In this document: positions 24,255-32,582 of the stretch, piece after piece
Layout of the letters: each line of letters begins with the position of its first letter
Position numbering within the stretch: position 1 is the stretch's first letter
Origin: an uncultured Pseudomonadota bacterium
GTDB lineage: Bacteria; Myxococcota_A; UBA9160; PR03
Direction of reading: 5' to 3'
Assembly: GCA_900696485.1 (NCBI GenBank)
Contig: CAADGG010000019.1
Location: forward strand, 1-46,684
DNA: 46,684 bases
Program-made: the position numbers and the translations under genes
The notes under the pieces: model-generated
What the model was told of the DNA's origin: nothing
Seen by the model: the letters and a program-made list of their open reading frames with translations, nothing else
The model's database searches: none

Positions 24255-25835
24255 CTAGAGCTCCAACAGCACGGCGGAGATGACGTGCGGCAGGTTGCGC
24301 AAGCGTTCTATCGCAGTCTCGGCCGGTGCGGCATCGACGTTGACCAGCATGGCGGCCTCACCGCGCTCGCGCTGCAGCGCGAGCTGCATCCGTGAGATGT
24401 TGACACCCTCTTCCCCGAGGATGGTGCCGACCTGACCGACCACCCCGGGTCGATCGAGGTTGTGCAGCAGCAACGCGAAGCCCTCGGGAATGGCCTCGAG
24501 GATGAAGTCGTCGAGGCGCACGATGCGGGGCTGCACACCGTGGAAGACGGCGCCGGCGACCAGTCGATCCACGCATCCCCGCACGCGCGTCGTGATCGTG
24601 CTCGCGTAGTCCGTCGACACGCTCGACTTCGACTCGATTACCTTGATCCCGCGCTCCCGCGCCACCACCGGCGCATTCACCATGTTGACCCGATCCGTGA
24701 CGCTCTCGAGCAGCCCCTTCAGCACGGCGATCGTGATCGGAGCGACGCGCAGATCGGCGACGTCCCCCGCATACTCGATCTCGATCTCATCGACCTTGCC
24801 GGGGTACAGCTGGCCCTGGAAGCGACCCAGCTTCTCGCCGAGCAGCAGGTACGGCCGGATCTGCGACAGGATCTCCGGGGAAACCGAGGGCACGTTGACG
24901 CCGTTGCGGATCTCCCCGGCCAGCAGGTAGTCCCGCACCTGCTCGGCCACCTGGATCGCGACGTTGAGCTGGGCCTGTTCCGTCGAGGCGCCGAGGTGCG
25001 GCGTACAGATCACCGCCGGGTGCTGCACCAGCGGGTGGTCCTTCGCGGGCGGCTCCTGCTCGAAGACATCGAGGGCGGCGCGGGCCACCTGGCCGCTGTC
25101 GAGCGCCGCGAGCAGCGCCTTCTCGTCGATGATCCCGCCGCGTGCCGCATTCACGACCAGGACGCCGCGCTTGCACTGGGCGAGCGCCGCCGCGCCCAGC
25201 AGCGGGCTCGTCTCCTTGGTCTTCGGCACGTGCACGGTGATGGCGTCCGCGCGCGCGCAAAGATCCTCGAGTTTCACCAGCTCGATGTCCAGCTTGGCAG
25301 CGATCTCGTCGGGCAGATGCGGATCGTAGGCGATGACGCGCATGCCGAGCCCCTGGGCGAGCTGCGCCACCACCTGGCCGATGTTGCCGAGTCCGAGCAC
25401 CCCCAAGGTCCGGTTCGACAGCTCCATCCCGGTGAACGCCGTCTTCTCCCACTTCCCGGCCTTCATCGAGGCCGTGGCCTGGGGGATGTGCCGGGCGAGC
25501 GAGACGAGCAGCGCGATCGCGTGCTCCGCCGTCGTCACGTTGTTGCCGGACGGGGTGTTGACGACGACGATGCCGCGCTCGGTCGCAACCGGTACATCGA
25601 TGTTGTCGACCCCGATCCCGGCGCGGCCGATGACGCGCAGCTTGCCGGCCTTCGCGAGGACGTCACGCGTCACCTTGGTGCCGCTGCGGATCACGAGGCC
25701 TTCGGCGTCCTGGATCCGCTCCAGCAGTTCGGCCGGCGTGAGCCCCGGCGCGTAGTCGACCTCGAGCCCGCGCGTCTGCTCGAGGAGTTCGAGTCCCGGC
25801 GGCGCCAACGAGTCACTTACCAGGACCTTGGCCAT
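24255..25835 (-). CDS. serA: D-3-phosphoglycerate dehydrogenase with ACT domain
   Basis: 526 residues, the long (type I) form. First step of serine synthesis. Order: substrate domain, NAD-binding domain with GLGNIG near 147-152, catalytic Arg in NAARGGIIDE near 235 and His in CTPHLGAST near 285; an intervening domain (about 320-450); and a C-terminal ACT domain (DRPGVVGQVGTILGEEGVNIS) that in relatives senses L-serine. First gene of the minus-strand operon leading to mlaC; the promoter should lie just above 25835. Confidence 0.97.
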   Translation of the reverse strand: MAKVLVSDSLAPPGLELLEQTRGLEVDYAPGLTPAELLERIQDAEGLVIRSGTKVTRDVLAKAGKLRVIGRAGIGVDNIDVPVATERGIVVVNTPSGNNVTTAEHAIALLVSLARHIPQATASMKAGKWEKTAFTGMELSNRTLGVLGLGNIGQVVAQLAQGLGMRVIAYDPHLPDEIAAKLDIELVKLEDLCARADAITVHVPKTKETSPLLGAAALAQCKRGVLVVNAARGGIIDEKALLAALDSGQVARAALDVFEQEPPAKDHPLVQHPAVICTPHLGASTEQAQLNVAIQVAEQVRDYLLAGEIRNGVNVPSVSPEILSQIRPYLLLGEKLGRFQGQLYPGKVDEIEIEYAGDVADLRVAPITIAVLKGLLESVTDRVNMVNAPVVARERGIKVIESKSSVSTDYASTITTRVRGCVDRLVAGAVFHGVQPRIVRLDDFILEAIPEGFALLLHNLDRPGVVGQVGTILGEEGVNISRMQLALQRERGEAAMLVNVDAAPAETAIERLRNLPHVISAVLLEL

Positions 25836-26372
25836 GTCTCTCCCTCGTCCCCTACCTGCCTCGCCCTACACGCGTCGCGGTCGGAACCGATCGAGGCCGG
25901 CAGCGCACTCCGCACCCATCCGCCCGGCATGCCCGCGATCCGCGTCCGAACCCGGGTCCCGGGTCGGGTCCCGGCTCGCAGCAGGCGAACCGGCGCTCGT
26001 CCGAAACCATCGCAACGTGCATCGCAACGTGCGGGGCGGGTGGCGGGTGGTGGGTAGAGCCGTAAACTCGCGAGATCGTTGTGAAAAAACCAGCGGTGGC
26101 GGAGTATCCCGGACCCGCATCGGGGTGTCAACGCCGACCCACCGCGACGCGCGGGTTCGCTAGCTTGCCCCGCGGACCGCGACGATGGAGACCCCATGAC
26201 CCACACCCCCTTGCCCGCATCGGATGCCGCCGGCGGCCGCTCGGCCCCGTGGCCGGCGATCGGCCGGAGGGACCCGAGGGCCCGGTCGATCCCGGTCGCC
26301 CTGCCCCGCTGCGCCGCACGATGAAGCGCCGCGACGAACGCGAGCCGATCGGTCACGGCCGGTGAGCCGCGC
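25836..26372. other. 537-bp intergenic stretch between serA and aroA
   Basis: This divergent region must hold the promoters of the serA operon (minus) and the aroA operon (plus). A direct repeat CATCGCAACGTG occurs twice, back to back, around 26005-26030. A purine-rich A-run (GTGAAAAAACC) lies near 26080. Two short in-frame stretches upstream of aroA (26198-26326, 42 codons, and 26322-26366, 14 codons) overlap each other by stop and start, but neither resembles a known protein. No RNA gene or riboswitch was recognised. Confidence 0.5.
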
Positions 26373-27668
26373 ATGAATGAACCGGCCCCGCGCGCACCGC
26401 AGGAGCTGACGATCGAGCTGCGCGGTCCGCTCGATGCCACGGTCCCGGTGCCCGGCTCGAAGAGCATCACGAACCGGGCGGCCGTCTGTGCGGCGCTCGC
26501 GTCCGGGACCAGTACGCTCGCCGGCGCGCTCACCAGCGACGACACCGACGCGATGCGACAGGGACTCGCTGCGTTCGGCGTCGAGATCGTCGCAAACGGG
26601 GACACGTGGCACGTCACCGGGCACGGGGGGCGCCTCCGCGCGCCCTCCGCGCCGCTCGACGCCCGGGCCTCGGGTACGACCGCGCGCTTCCTCACGGCGG
26701 CGGCGACCCTCGCCGAGGGTCCGGTCGTCATCGATGGCACCGCCCGCATGCGCGAGCGCCCGATCGACGACCTGGTGCAGGCGTTGCGCGGACTCGGCGC
26801 CCGCATCGAGATCCTCGGGCGGGCGGGCTGTCCGCCGCTGCGGGTCGCCGGCCGCGGGTTGCGCGGCGGCCGCACGCAGATCGATGCGAGCCGATCGAGC
26901 CAGTTCGTGACCGCCGTGCTGCTGGCGGCGCCGTATGCACACGAGGACGTCGTCCTCGAGCCGATCGCCGGCACGGTGGTCTCGCGACCCTACGTCGATC
27001 TCACGTTGCAGGTGATGACCGCCTTCGGGGCCGAGGCCTCGTGGAGCGAGGACGGGAACACCCTGCGCGTCGCGGCGGGCCGCCACTACGCCGCCTGCCG
27101 CTTCGCGATCGAGCCCGATGCGTCGGCAGCGGCCTACCCGTTCGCCGCCGCCGCGATCGCGGGAGGCATCGTGCGGGTCCCGCAGATTCCCGCGACCTCC
27201 TCGCAGTCGGACTTCCGGCTGCTCGGGATCCTCGAACAGATGGGCTGCCGCGTCGAGCGGAGCGGCGATGGCGTGTCGCTCGAGGGTCCGAGTGGCCGCC
27301 TGCGCCCGGTCGACGTCGACATGAACGATCTGCCGGACGCCGTCCTCGCGCTGGCCGTGGTTGCGCTGTTCGCCGACGGCACGACGCGGATCCGCAACGT
27401 CGCGAACCTCCGGATCAAGGAGACCGATCGGCTGGCCGCGCTCGAGACGGAGCTGCGCAAGCTCGGCGCGCGGGCCCGCACCGGTGCCGATTGGCTCGAA
27501 ATCGAGCCAGGGCCGCTGCGCGGCGCCACCATCGAAACCTACGACGACCATCGGATGGCGATGGCCTTCGCGCTCGCGGGGCTGCGCGTCCCCGGCGTCG
27601 TGATCCGCGACCCCGGCTGCGTCGCGAAGACCTGGCCGGATTATTTCGATGCGCTCGCGCGTCTATAG
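26373..27668 (+). CDS. aroA: 3-phosphoshikimate 1-carboxyvinyltransferase (EPSP synthase)
   Basis: 431 residues. Sixth step of the shikimate pathway. VPGSKSITNRAAVCAALASG (near 26-45) binds phosphate; GTTARFLTAAA near 102 and RMRERPIDDLVQALRGLGA near 127 fit the family; RSSQFVTAVLLAAPYA and LRIKETDRLAALETEL follow, with KTWPDYFD at the end. The segment around GTTARFL has the Gly and Arg of the PEP site. The family is clear. A gldA-type ABC gene starts 10 bp downstream. Confidence 0.96.
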   Translation: MNEPAPRAPQELTIELRGPLDATVPVPGSKSITNRAAVCAALASGTSTLAGALTSDDTDAMRQGLAAFGVEIVANGDTWHVTGHGGRLRAPSAPLDARASGTTARFLTAAATLAEGPVVIDGTARMRERPIDDLVQALRGLGARIEILGRAGCPPLRVAGRGLRGGRTQIDASRSSQFVTAVLLAAPYAHEDVVLEPIAGTVVSRPYVDLTLQVMTAFGAEASWSEDGNTLRVAAGRHYAACRFAIEPDASAAAYPFAAAAIAGGIVRVPQIPATSSQSDFRLLGILEQMGCRVERSGDGVSLEGPSGRLRPVDVDMNDLPDAVLALAVVALFADGTTRIRNVANLRIKETDRLAALETELRKLGARARTGADWLEIEPGPLRGATIETYDDHRMAMAFALAGLRVPGVVIRDPGCVAKTWPDYFDALARL

Positions 27669-27678
27669 TCCCGATCCC

Positions 27679-28458
27679 ATGACTTCGCAGATGCGCGCAG
27701 ACACCGGCCGTGCGGCCCACCAGGAACCGCAGAGCGAAGCCCGATCCGGCCTGACAGTCGAGGCCGAGCGTCTGGTCCGGCGCTTCGGCTCGTTCGAGGC
27801 GCTCGCCGGCATCGACCTGCGGATCGAGCCGGGGGAGAGTTTTGGCCTGCTCGGCGCCAACGGCGCCGGCAAGACGACGTTCATCCGCTGCGTCACCGGC
27901 TGGCTCGTGCCGACCAGCGGCGTCGTGCGCGTCGACGGACTCTCGCCCGCCGACGATCCCGATGCGGTGCACGAACGCCTCGGTTTCGTGCCGGAGACGT
28001 CGCGGCTCTACCCGGACCTGCGCGTGCGCGGCTTCCTGCGCTTCATCGGCGGGGCGCGCGGCCTCTCCGGAGCTGCCCTCGACGCCGCCGTCGATCGCGT
28101 CCTTACGGAGTTCCAGCTCCACGACGTCGGCCGCCGGCTCGTCGGGCATCTCTCGAAGGGCTTCCAACAGCGCGTCTCGCTGGCGCAGGCCTTCCTGCTC
28201 GATCCGCCGCTGTTGATCGTCGACGAACCGACTGGAGGTCTCGATCCGCTCCAGCAGGCCGATGTCCGCCGCCTGCTGCACGCCGCGGCCGGCACCCGCA
28301 CCCTCGTGATCTGCACCCATGACCTCGCCGAAGCGCGCGAGCTGTGCGACCGCGTGGCCGTGCTGGCGGCGGGGCGCATCGTCGCACTCGGGCCGGCGGA
28401 CGAAGTGCTGGGCGGACCCGATCCGCTGGCGCTCTTCGCCGAAGGCGTCCGGCCTTGA
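27679..28458 (+). CDS. ABC transporter ATP-binding protein, GldA-like
   Basis: 259 residues from ATG 27679. Walker A GANGAGKTT, Q-loop region then signature LSKGFQQRVSLAQAFL (S-K-G in place of SGG, usual for the CcmA/NatA/GldA branch), Walker B LLIVDEPTGGLDP and H-loop ICTHD. With the next two genes it forms a GldA/GldF/GldG-type system. In Bacteroidota that set is linked to gliding motility; elsewhere its role is uncertain. It follows aroA by 10 bp. Confidence 0.9.
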   Translation: MTSQMRADTGRAAHQEPQSEARSGLTVEAERLVRRFGSFEALAGIDLRIEPGESFGLLGANGAGKTTFIRCVTGWLVPTSGVVRVDGLSPADDPDAVHERLGFVPETSRLYPDLRVRGFLRFIGGARGLSGAALDAAVDRVLTEFQLHDVGRRLVGHLSKGFQQRVSLAQAFLLDPPLLIVDEPTGGLDPLQQADVRRLLHAAAGTRTLVICTHDLAEARELCDRVAVLAAGRIVALGPADEVLGGPDPLALFAEGVRP

Positions 28459-28477
28459 TGCGACGGCGGGCGCTGCC

Positions 28478-29266
28478 GTGACGCGACTGCGGGCGCTCTT
28501 GCGCAAGGAACTCGCGGTGCTGTTCGGTTCGCCGCTCGCGTGGCTGACGATGGCCGGCATCGCGCTCGTCACGGCGCTGCTCTTCTTCGACCATCTCCGG
28601 ATCTACAACCAGATCCTGTTCCTCTATTCGAGCAGCACGATGGGCGGGTTCTCCACCGGCACCATCCCGACCTACGTCAACCTCCGCGATCAGGTCTTCC
28701 TGCCGGTGATGGAGGCCGTCGCCCTCACCCTGATCGGTTTGATCCCGCTGGTCACGATGCGCGTGTTCGCCGAAGAGCGAGCGCGCGGCACCGACGAGCT
28801 GCTGGCCACGACGCGGCTGACGCCCGGCGAGATCGTCGCCGGCAAGTTCCTCGCCACCTATGGGTTCGTGGCGCTGCTGATGGCGCTGTCGTTCGTCTAC
28901 CCTGCCGCCTCGATCCTGCGTGCGGGACTCGGACTGCCGCACCTGCTGGCCGTCTACGCGGGCCTGTTCGGGCTGGGGATCGCGCTCGCCTCGATCGGGC
29001 TGGCGTGCTCGGCCTTCACCGGCAGCCAGTTGCTGGCCGCCGTGTCCGCCTACGCCATCGCGTTCGTGCTGTACGACTTCCGCTGGACCACCCAGTTCCT
29101 GCCGGAGACGCTGGCGGCCTGGATCGATCCGCTGTCGATGCTGCCGCGCTTCGGCGCCTTCGCCGAAGGCCTGATCCGCGCCCAGGATCTCGCGTACTTC
29201 GCCGGGTACGTCGTCGTGGCGCTGGCGGTAGCGCGGCTGGCCTGGGACCAGCAGAGGCTGCGCTGA
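28478..29266 (+). CDS. ABC-2 type permease, GldF-like
   Basis: 262 residues from GTG 28478 (no upstream ATG in frame opens a better N-terminus). Six hydrophobic spans: LAWLTMAGIALVTALLFF, EAVALTLIGLIPLVTMRVF and others. ERARGTDELLATTRLTPGEIVAGKF is the conserved cytoplasmic loop of GldF/NosY-type permeases. It follows the ATPase gene by 19 bp and precedes the GldG-like gene by 2 bp. Confidence 0.88.
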   Translation: MTRLRALLRKELAVLFGSPLAWLTMAGIALVTALLFFDHLRIYNQILFLYSSSTMGGFSTGTIPTYVNLRDQVFLPVMEAVALTLIGLIPLVTMRVFAEERARGTDELLATTRLTPGEIVAGKFLATYGFVALLMALSFVYPAASILRAGLGLPHLLAVYAGLFGLGIALASIGLACSAFTGSQLLAAVSAYAIAFVLYDFRWTTQFLPETLAAWIDPLSMLPRFGAFAEGLIRAQDLAYFAGYVVVALAVARLAWDQQRLR

Positions 29267-29268
29267 CG

Positions 29269-30789
29269 ATGCGAGAGCTCGCCACCGTCGGAGTCGTTGC
29301 ACTGCTGTTCGGGCTGGGGGCGTTCTACGCCGACCGGGACGTGCCGGCCTTTGCGCTCGCCAATCTCGCGGTCGCCGCCGTGTGCCTGCTCGGCGCCGGG
29401 GCGCTCGCCCTGCGCCGCACGCAGCGCGGCGGCGCCTCGCCGGCCGCGCGCCGGATTGCGCTCGTGCGCTTCGCCTGGGTGGGTCTCGCCCTGCTCGTCG
29501 CGTACACGGGCGAGCGCGTCGCGGCCCGCAGCGGACTCGTCTGGGACGTCACGGCCGACCAGCGTTTCTCGCTGGCGCCGGCGACCCGGCAGGCGCTCGC
29601 CGCGCTGCCGGACGGCGTCACCGCCACGCTGTTCCACGAGGCGCAGGACAACCGGGCGCGCAGTACCCGCCTGCTGCTCGAGACGCTGGCCGGCGCCGGC
29701 TCCCTCGCGGTCTACGAACGCACCTTCGACGAGGCATCCCAGGAAGCCGACCGCTACGGCGTCGGCTCGTCCAACACGATCGTGTTCGAGGTCGGAGACC
29801 GCTTCGAAGTCGTCGAGCGTCCGACCGAGGGCACGATCCAGGAAGCGCTGCTGCGGCTCGGCACGGCGCAGCGCACGGTCCTCTACATCGGCCGCGGCGA
29901 GGGCGAGGGGCGCCTCGACCAGACCGATGACGCCGGCTACTCGGGCCTGGCGGCAGCCCTCGACGGCGAAGGCTACCAGTTGCGCGACCTCGTCATGCCG
30001 GCCGTCACCGCGCTTCCGGACGACGCCAGTGCGCTGCTGCTGGTCGCGCCGAGGCGCCGGTTCCGCGACACCACTCTCGGCGCCCTCGAAGCGTATCTGG
30101 CGCGCGGTGGCCGGCTCGTCGCACTGCTCGAGCCCGGCGAAGAGACGGGCCTCGAGGCGTTGCTCGCGCGCTGGGGCTTCGAGCTGCCGGACGCCGTCGT
30201 CGTCGATCCGGCGTCGGGCCCGGTGGAAGGGGATCCGCCCGGCGTCAACCCGATCGTGTTCCAGTTCGGCGACCATCCGGTGACACGCGGCTTCGGTCCC
30301 AACCAGATGTTGTTCTTCCGGCGTGCGCGGCCGGTGCTCCCGGTCCGCAAGCCGGAGCCCGACGACCAGCTGCGCGGCCTGGCGTTCTCCTCGCGCCGCG
30401 CCTGGCTCGCCCCCAACACCGCCGAGATCCAGCGGGGGCTCGCGCCCCGGCGCCCGCCCGACGGCGCCGAGGACTACTTCCCGCTGATCGCCGCTGGTCG
30501 CTATCCCCGCGAGAGCGGGGCCGCGCGCATCGTCGTCTTCGGGGACTCCGACTTCGCCAACAACCGCTACCTGCGTTCGCTCTACAACAGCGACGTGATG
30601 CTCAACGCGGTGCACTGGGCGACGGCCCGTGAGGCCGCGATCACCCTGCGGCCGAAGATCCTCACGCCGGACCAGTTTCCGCTGACGCCGCAGCAGTCGT
30701 TGCGGATGCTCTACGGCGTCGGCCTGCTGGTTCCGGAGCTGTGTCTGGCGGCGGCCGCCCTCACCTGGATGAGGCGGCGCGGCGCCTGA
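29269..30789 (+). CDS. GldG-like auxiliary ABC component
   Basis: 506 residues. Two N-terminal membrane helices (about 5-22, 25-45), a third near 62-80, then a large extracytoplasmic domain with the GldG/DUF4350-like start DVTADQRFSLAPATRQALAAL and the segment SSNTIVFEVGDRFEVV. FGDSDFANNRYL near 425 and a final helix (MLYGVGLLVPELCLAAAAL) complete the IFT52/GldG type architecture. The substrate is unknown. It overlaps nothing and ends 18 bp before the convergent exbD. Confidence 0.87.
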   Translation: MRELATVGVVALLFGLGAFYADRDVPAFALANLAVAAVCLLGAGALALRRTQRGGASPAARRIALVRFAWVGLALLVAYTGERVAARSGLVWDVTADQRFSLAPATRQALAALPDGVTATLFHEAQDNRARSTRLLLETLAGAGSLAVYERTFDEASQEADRYGVGSSNTIVFEVGDRFEVVERPTEGTIQEALLRLGTAQRTVLYIGRGEGEGRLDQTDDAGYSGLAAALDGEGYQLRDLVMPAVTALPDDASALLLVAPRRRFRDTTLGALEAYLARGGRLVALLEPGEETGLEALLARWGFELPDAVVVDPASGPVEGDPPGVNPIVFQFGDHPVTRGFGPNQMLFFRRARPVLPVRKPEPDDQLRGLAFSSRRAWLAPNTAEIQRGLAPRRPPDGAEDYFPLIAAGRYPRESGAARIVVFGDSDFANNRYLRSLYNSDVMLNAVHWATAREAAITLRPKILTPDQFPLTPQQSLRMLYGVGLLVPELCLAAAALTWMRRRGA

Positions 30790-30807
30790 CGCGGGGCGTG
30801 GCTACGG

Positions 30808-31233
30808 CTAGGCCCCCGGAGGCCTGGTCGCCAGCGCGATGCCGGTCGCCCCGGCTCGCTGCGCGGTATCGAGGATCCCGACGGCACGGCCGAGCACGAC
30901 GCCCTGGTCTCCGCGCAGCACGACCACCTTCTCACGCGCATTCTCGAGCGCCGCGCGCAGCACCGGCTCGAGCTGATCGAGCGCCACGACCTCGCCGTCC
31001 ACCGTGACTTCATCCTCGGCCGTCACCGTCACCGTGACCCCCTGCGGCGACTGCGCCGAGATGGCGGCCTCCGGCAGCGCCACTTCCTTGCCCTGGCTCG
31101 TGATCACCGAGGAGGTCACCATGAAGATGATCAGCAGCACCAGGAAGATGTCGGTCAAAGGGGTGATGTTGATCTCGGCGACGATGTCGTCGCCGGTCGC
31201 CTCGTCGGCGCTAGGCAGGGAGCGGATGGCCAT
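30808..31233 (-). CDS. exbD: ExbD/TolR family protein
   Basis: 141 residues. One membrane helix (about 24-46) with the proton-binding Asp28 in INITPLTDIFLVLLIIFMV, followed by a periplasmic domain that includes VALPEAAIS and a VLRGDQGVVLGRAVGILD end. Works with ExbB/TolQ to use the proton gradient for driving TonB or Tol-type partners. The start overlaps the exbB end by 23 bp. It converges with the GldG-like gene 18 bp away. Confidence 0.92.
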   Translation of the reverse strand: MAIRSLPSADEATGDDIVAEINITPLTDIFLVLLIIFMVTSSVITSQGKEVALPEAAISAQSPQGVTVTVTAEDEVTVDGEVVALDQLEPVLRAALENAREKVVVLRGDQGVVLGRAVGILDTAQRAGATGIALATRPPGA

Positions 31234-32146
31234 GGCCGACCTCCGGTGCCGATGCGGGCGGCGGCGACTGCGAGGGCGGTTGTAGCGCCGACTCGACGTA
31301 GAGCAGCGACTGCACCAGCCGCTCCGTCGCGCGCGCCCAGCCGCTTCCGATGTTGCCGATCCGCACCTGGAGATAGTTGTAGAACGACAGCGCGACGATC
31401 GCGACGCCGAGGCCGACGGCGGTGGCGACCAGCGCTTCCGAGATCCCCGCCGCCACGACGGCGAAGCCGCCCGAGCCTTCGATCGCGATCTGGTGGAAGG
31501 CCTTCATGATCCCGACCACCGTACCGAACAGGCCCACGAACGGCGCGAGCGAGCCGATCGTGCCGAGGATCCACAGCCCGCGCCGCATCTCGGCAATCGC
31601 CTCCTGGCGTGCCGTCGAGAGCACACGCTCGAGATCCTCGAGCGCGATGTTCTTCCAGGCGAGCCCTTCCTTGAAGATGCTCGCGAGCGGCGTCTTCGCG
31701 GTCGTGCACAGGGCGTTGGCGGTGGCGAGATCGCGCTTCGCGATCGCTTCCACGACGTTGCGCGTGAGCTCGCGCGAGCGCTTTTCGAGACCGGCATAGC
31801 GCCAGAAACGTTCGATCGCGACGGCCAGGACGAAAACAGAGCCCAGCAGCAGCGGGTAGCTGGCGTACCAGCCGTCGTGGATCATCTGGATCAACGTGTA
31901 GTCCTGGACCGCGGTGGTCGCCGAGGTCTGGCCAGCCGCGGCGTCTGCCCCGGCCAGCAACTGGGCAGGATCCAGCGCGGTCGGGTCCGTCGCGTTCTCG
32001 AGTTGCGCGTTCACGATGTCGGATTCCACGTTCGAGCCTCCGTGTGCGTCCGGGATCTGACGAGTGAGTACCGTATCCGATGCGAACGGGTCGGCCACGT
32101 CACCCGTGTGCAACTCGTCACTTGCGACCGCTGCGTTGACACTCAC
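31211..32146 (-). CDS. exbB: ExbB/TolQ family proton channel protein
   Basis: 311 residues. An N-terminal acidic extension of about 85 residues precedes the first helix (YPLLLGSVFVLAVAIERFW). The MotA/TolQ/ExbB channel domain covers about 145-275: LWILGTIGSLAPFVGLFGTV and ISEALVATAVGLGVAIVAL, with the conserved Thr residues in the two later helices. A Pro/Ser-rich tail closes it. With ExbD it forms the proton-driven motor; the divergent TonB-like gene is the likely partner. The N-terminal extension is longer than in E. coli ExbB. Confidence 0.92.
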   Translation of the reverse strand: MSVNAAVASDELHTGDVADPFASDTVLTRQIPDAHGGSNVESDIVNAQLENATDPTALDPAQLLAGADAAAGQTSATTAVQDYTLIQMIHDGWYASYPLLLGSVFVLAVAIERFWRYAGLEKRSRELTRNVVEAIAKRDLATANALCTTAKTPLASIFKEGLAWKNIALEDLERVLSTARQEAIAEMRRGLWILGTIGSLAPFVGLFGTVVGIMKAFHQIAIEGSGGFAVVAAGISEALVATAVGLGVAIVALSFYNYLQVRIGNIGSGWARATERLVQSLLYVESALQPPSQSPPPASAPEVGHGHPLPA

Positions 32147-32582
32147 CCAGCGTGGAGTCTACGTTCCGTCATGACATGTTTTCCTCGGTACGTCGGGGGG
32201 TTCCGGATCCTGCGGCGGCCATCTCGCCGAGCGTTGCGGCCGAGCCTTGCGGAGCTGGGTGCGAAGATTTCGGACTCCATCGCGTCCCAGCAACGGTTCC
32301 CGAAAAGCTGCTTCTCCGCCCCGGGGGCCGGTCCGGTCGCGGGCGGGGTTCTGTCGAACGAGATCCCGGCAGGCGAGATCCCTGCGGACCGGGTCCCGGC
32401 GGACTCGGGGGATCGTCTCGCACGGAACGGGACGCATGGTGGGCATGGTGGGGATCGGCGCGCCATGCGCACGCGAGCGGCGCGCCCGGCGGAGCGAGCG
32501 CAGCGAGGCCGCGAGAGATATCCACAACGATCCACCTCCAGCCGATGCCTGTCGAATCGGCGGACAGCAACGTGAGTCCACC
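32147..32582. other. Divergent intergenic region between exbB and the TonB-like gene
   Basis: About 435 bp without a convincing gene; it must carry the promoters of both transcripts. Around 32350-32405 a roughly 15-bp unit is repeated imperfectly three times (GAGATCCCGGCAGGC-like), and GTGGGCATGGTGGGGATCG has internal 9-bp repeats near 32440. The TonB-like reading frame stays open upstream of 32583 to 32247, but the composition there is Arg/Ser-rich and unlike a TonB N-terminus. Confidence 0.45.

Noticed and set aside
26081..26365. 94-codon frame upstream of aroA
   Set aside because: Pro/Arg-rich composition, no ribosome site, no recognisable family; it looks like GC-driven open sequence.
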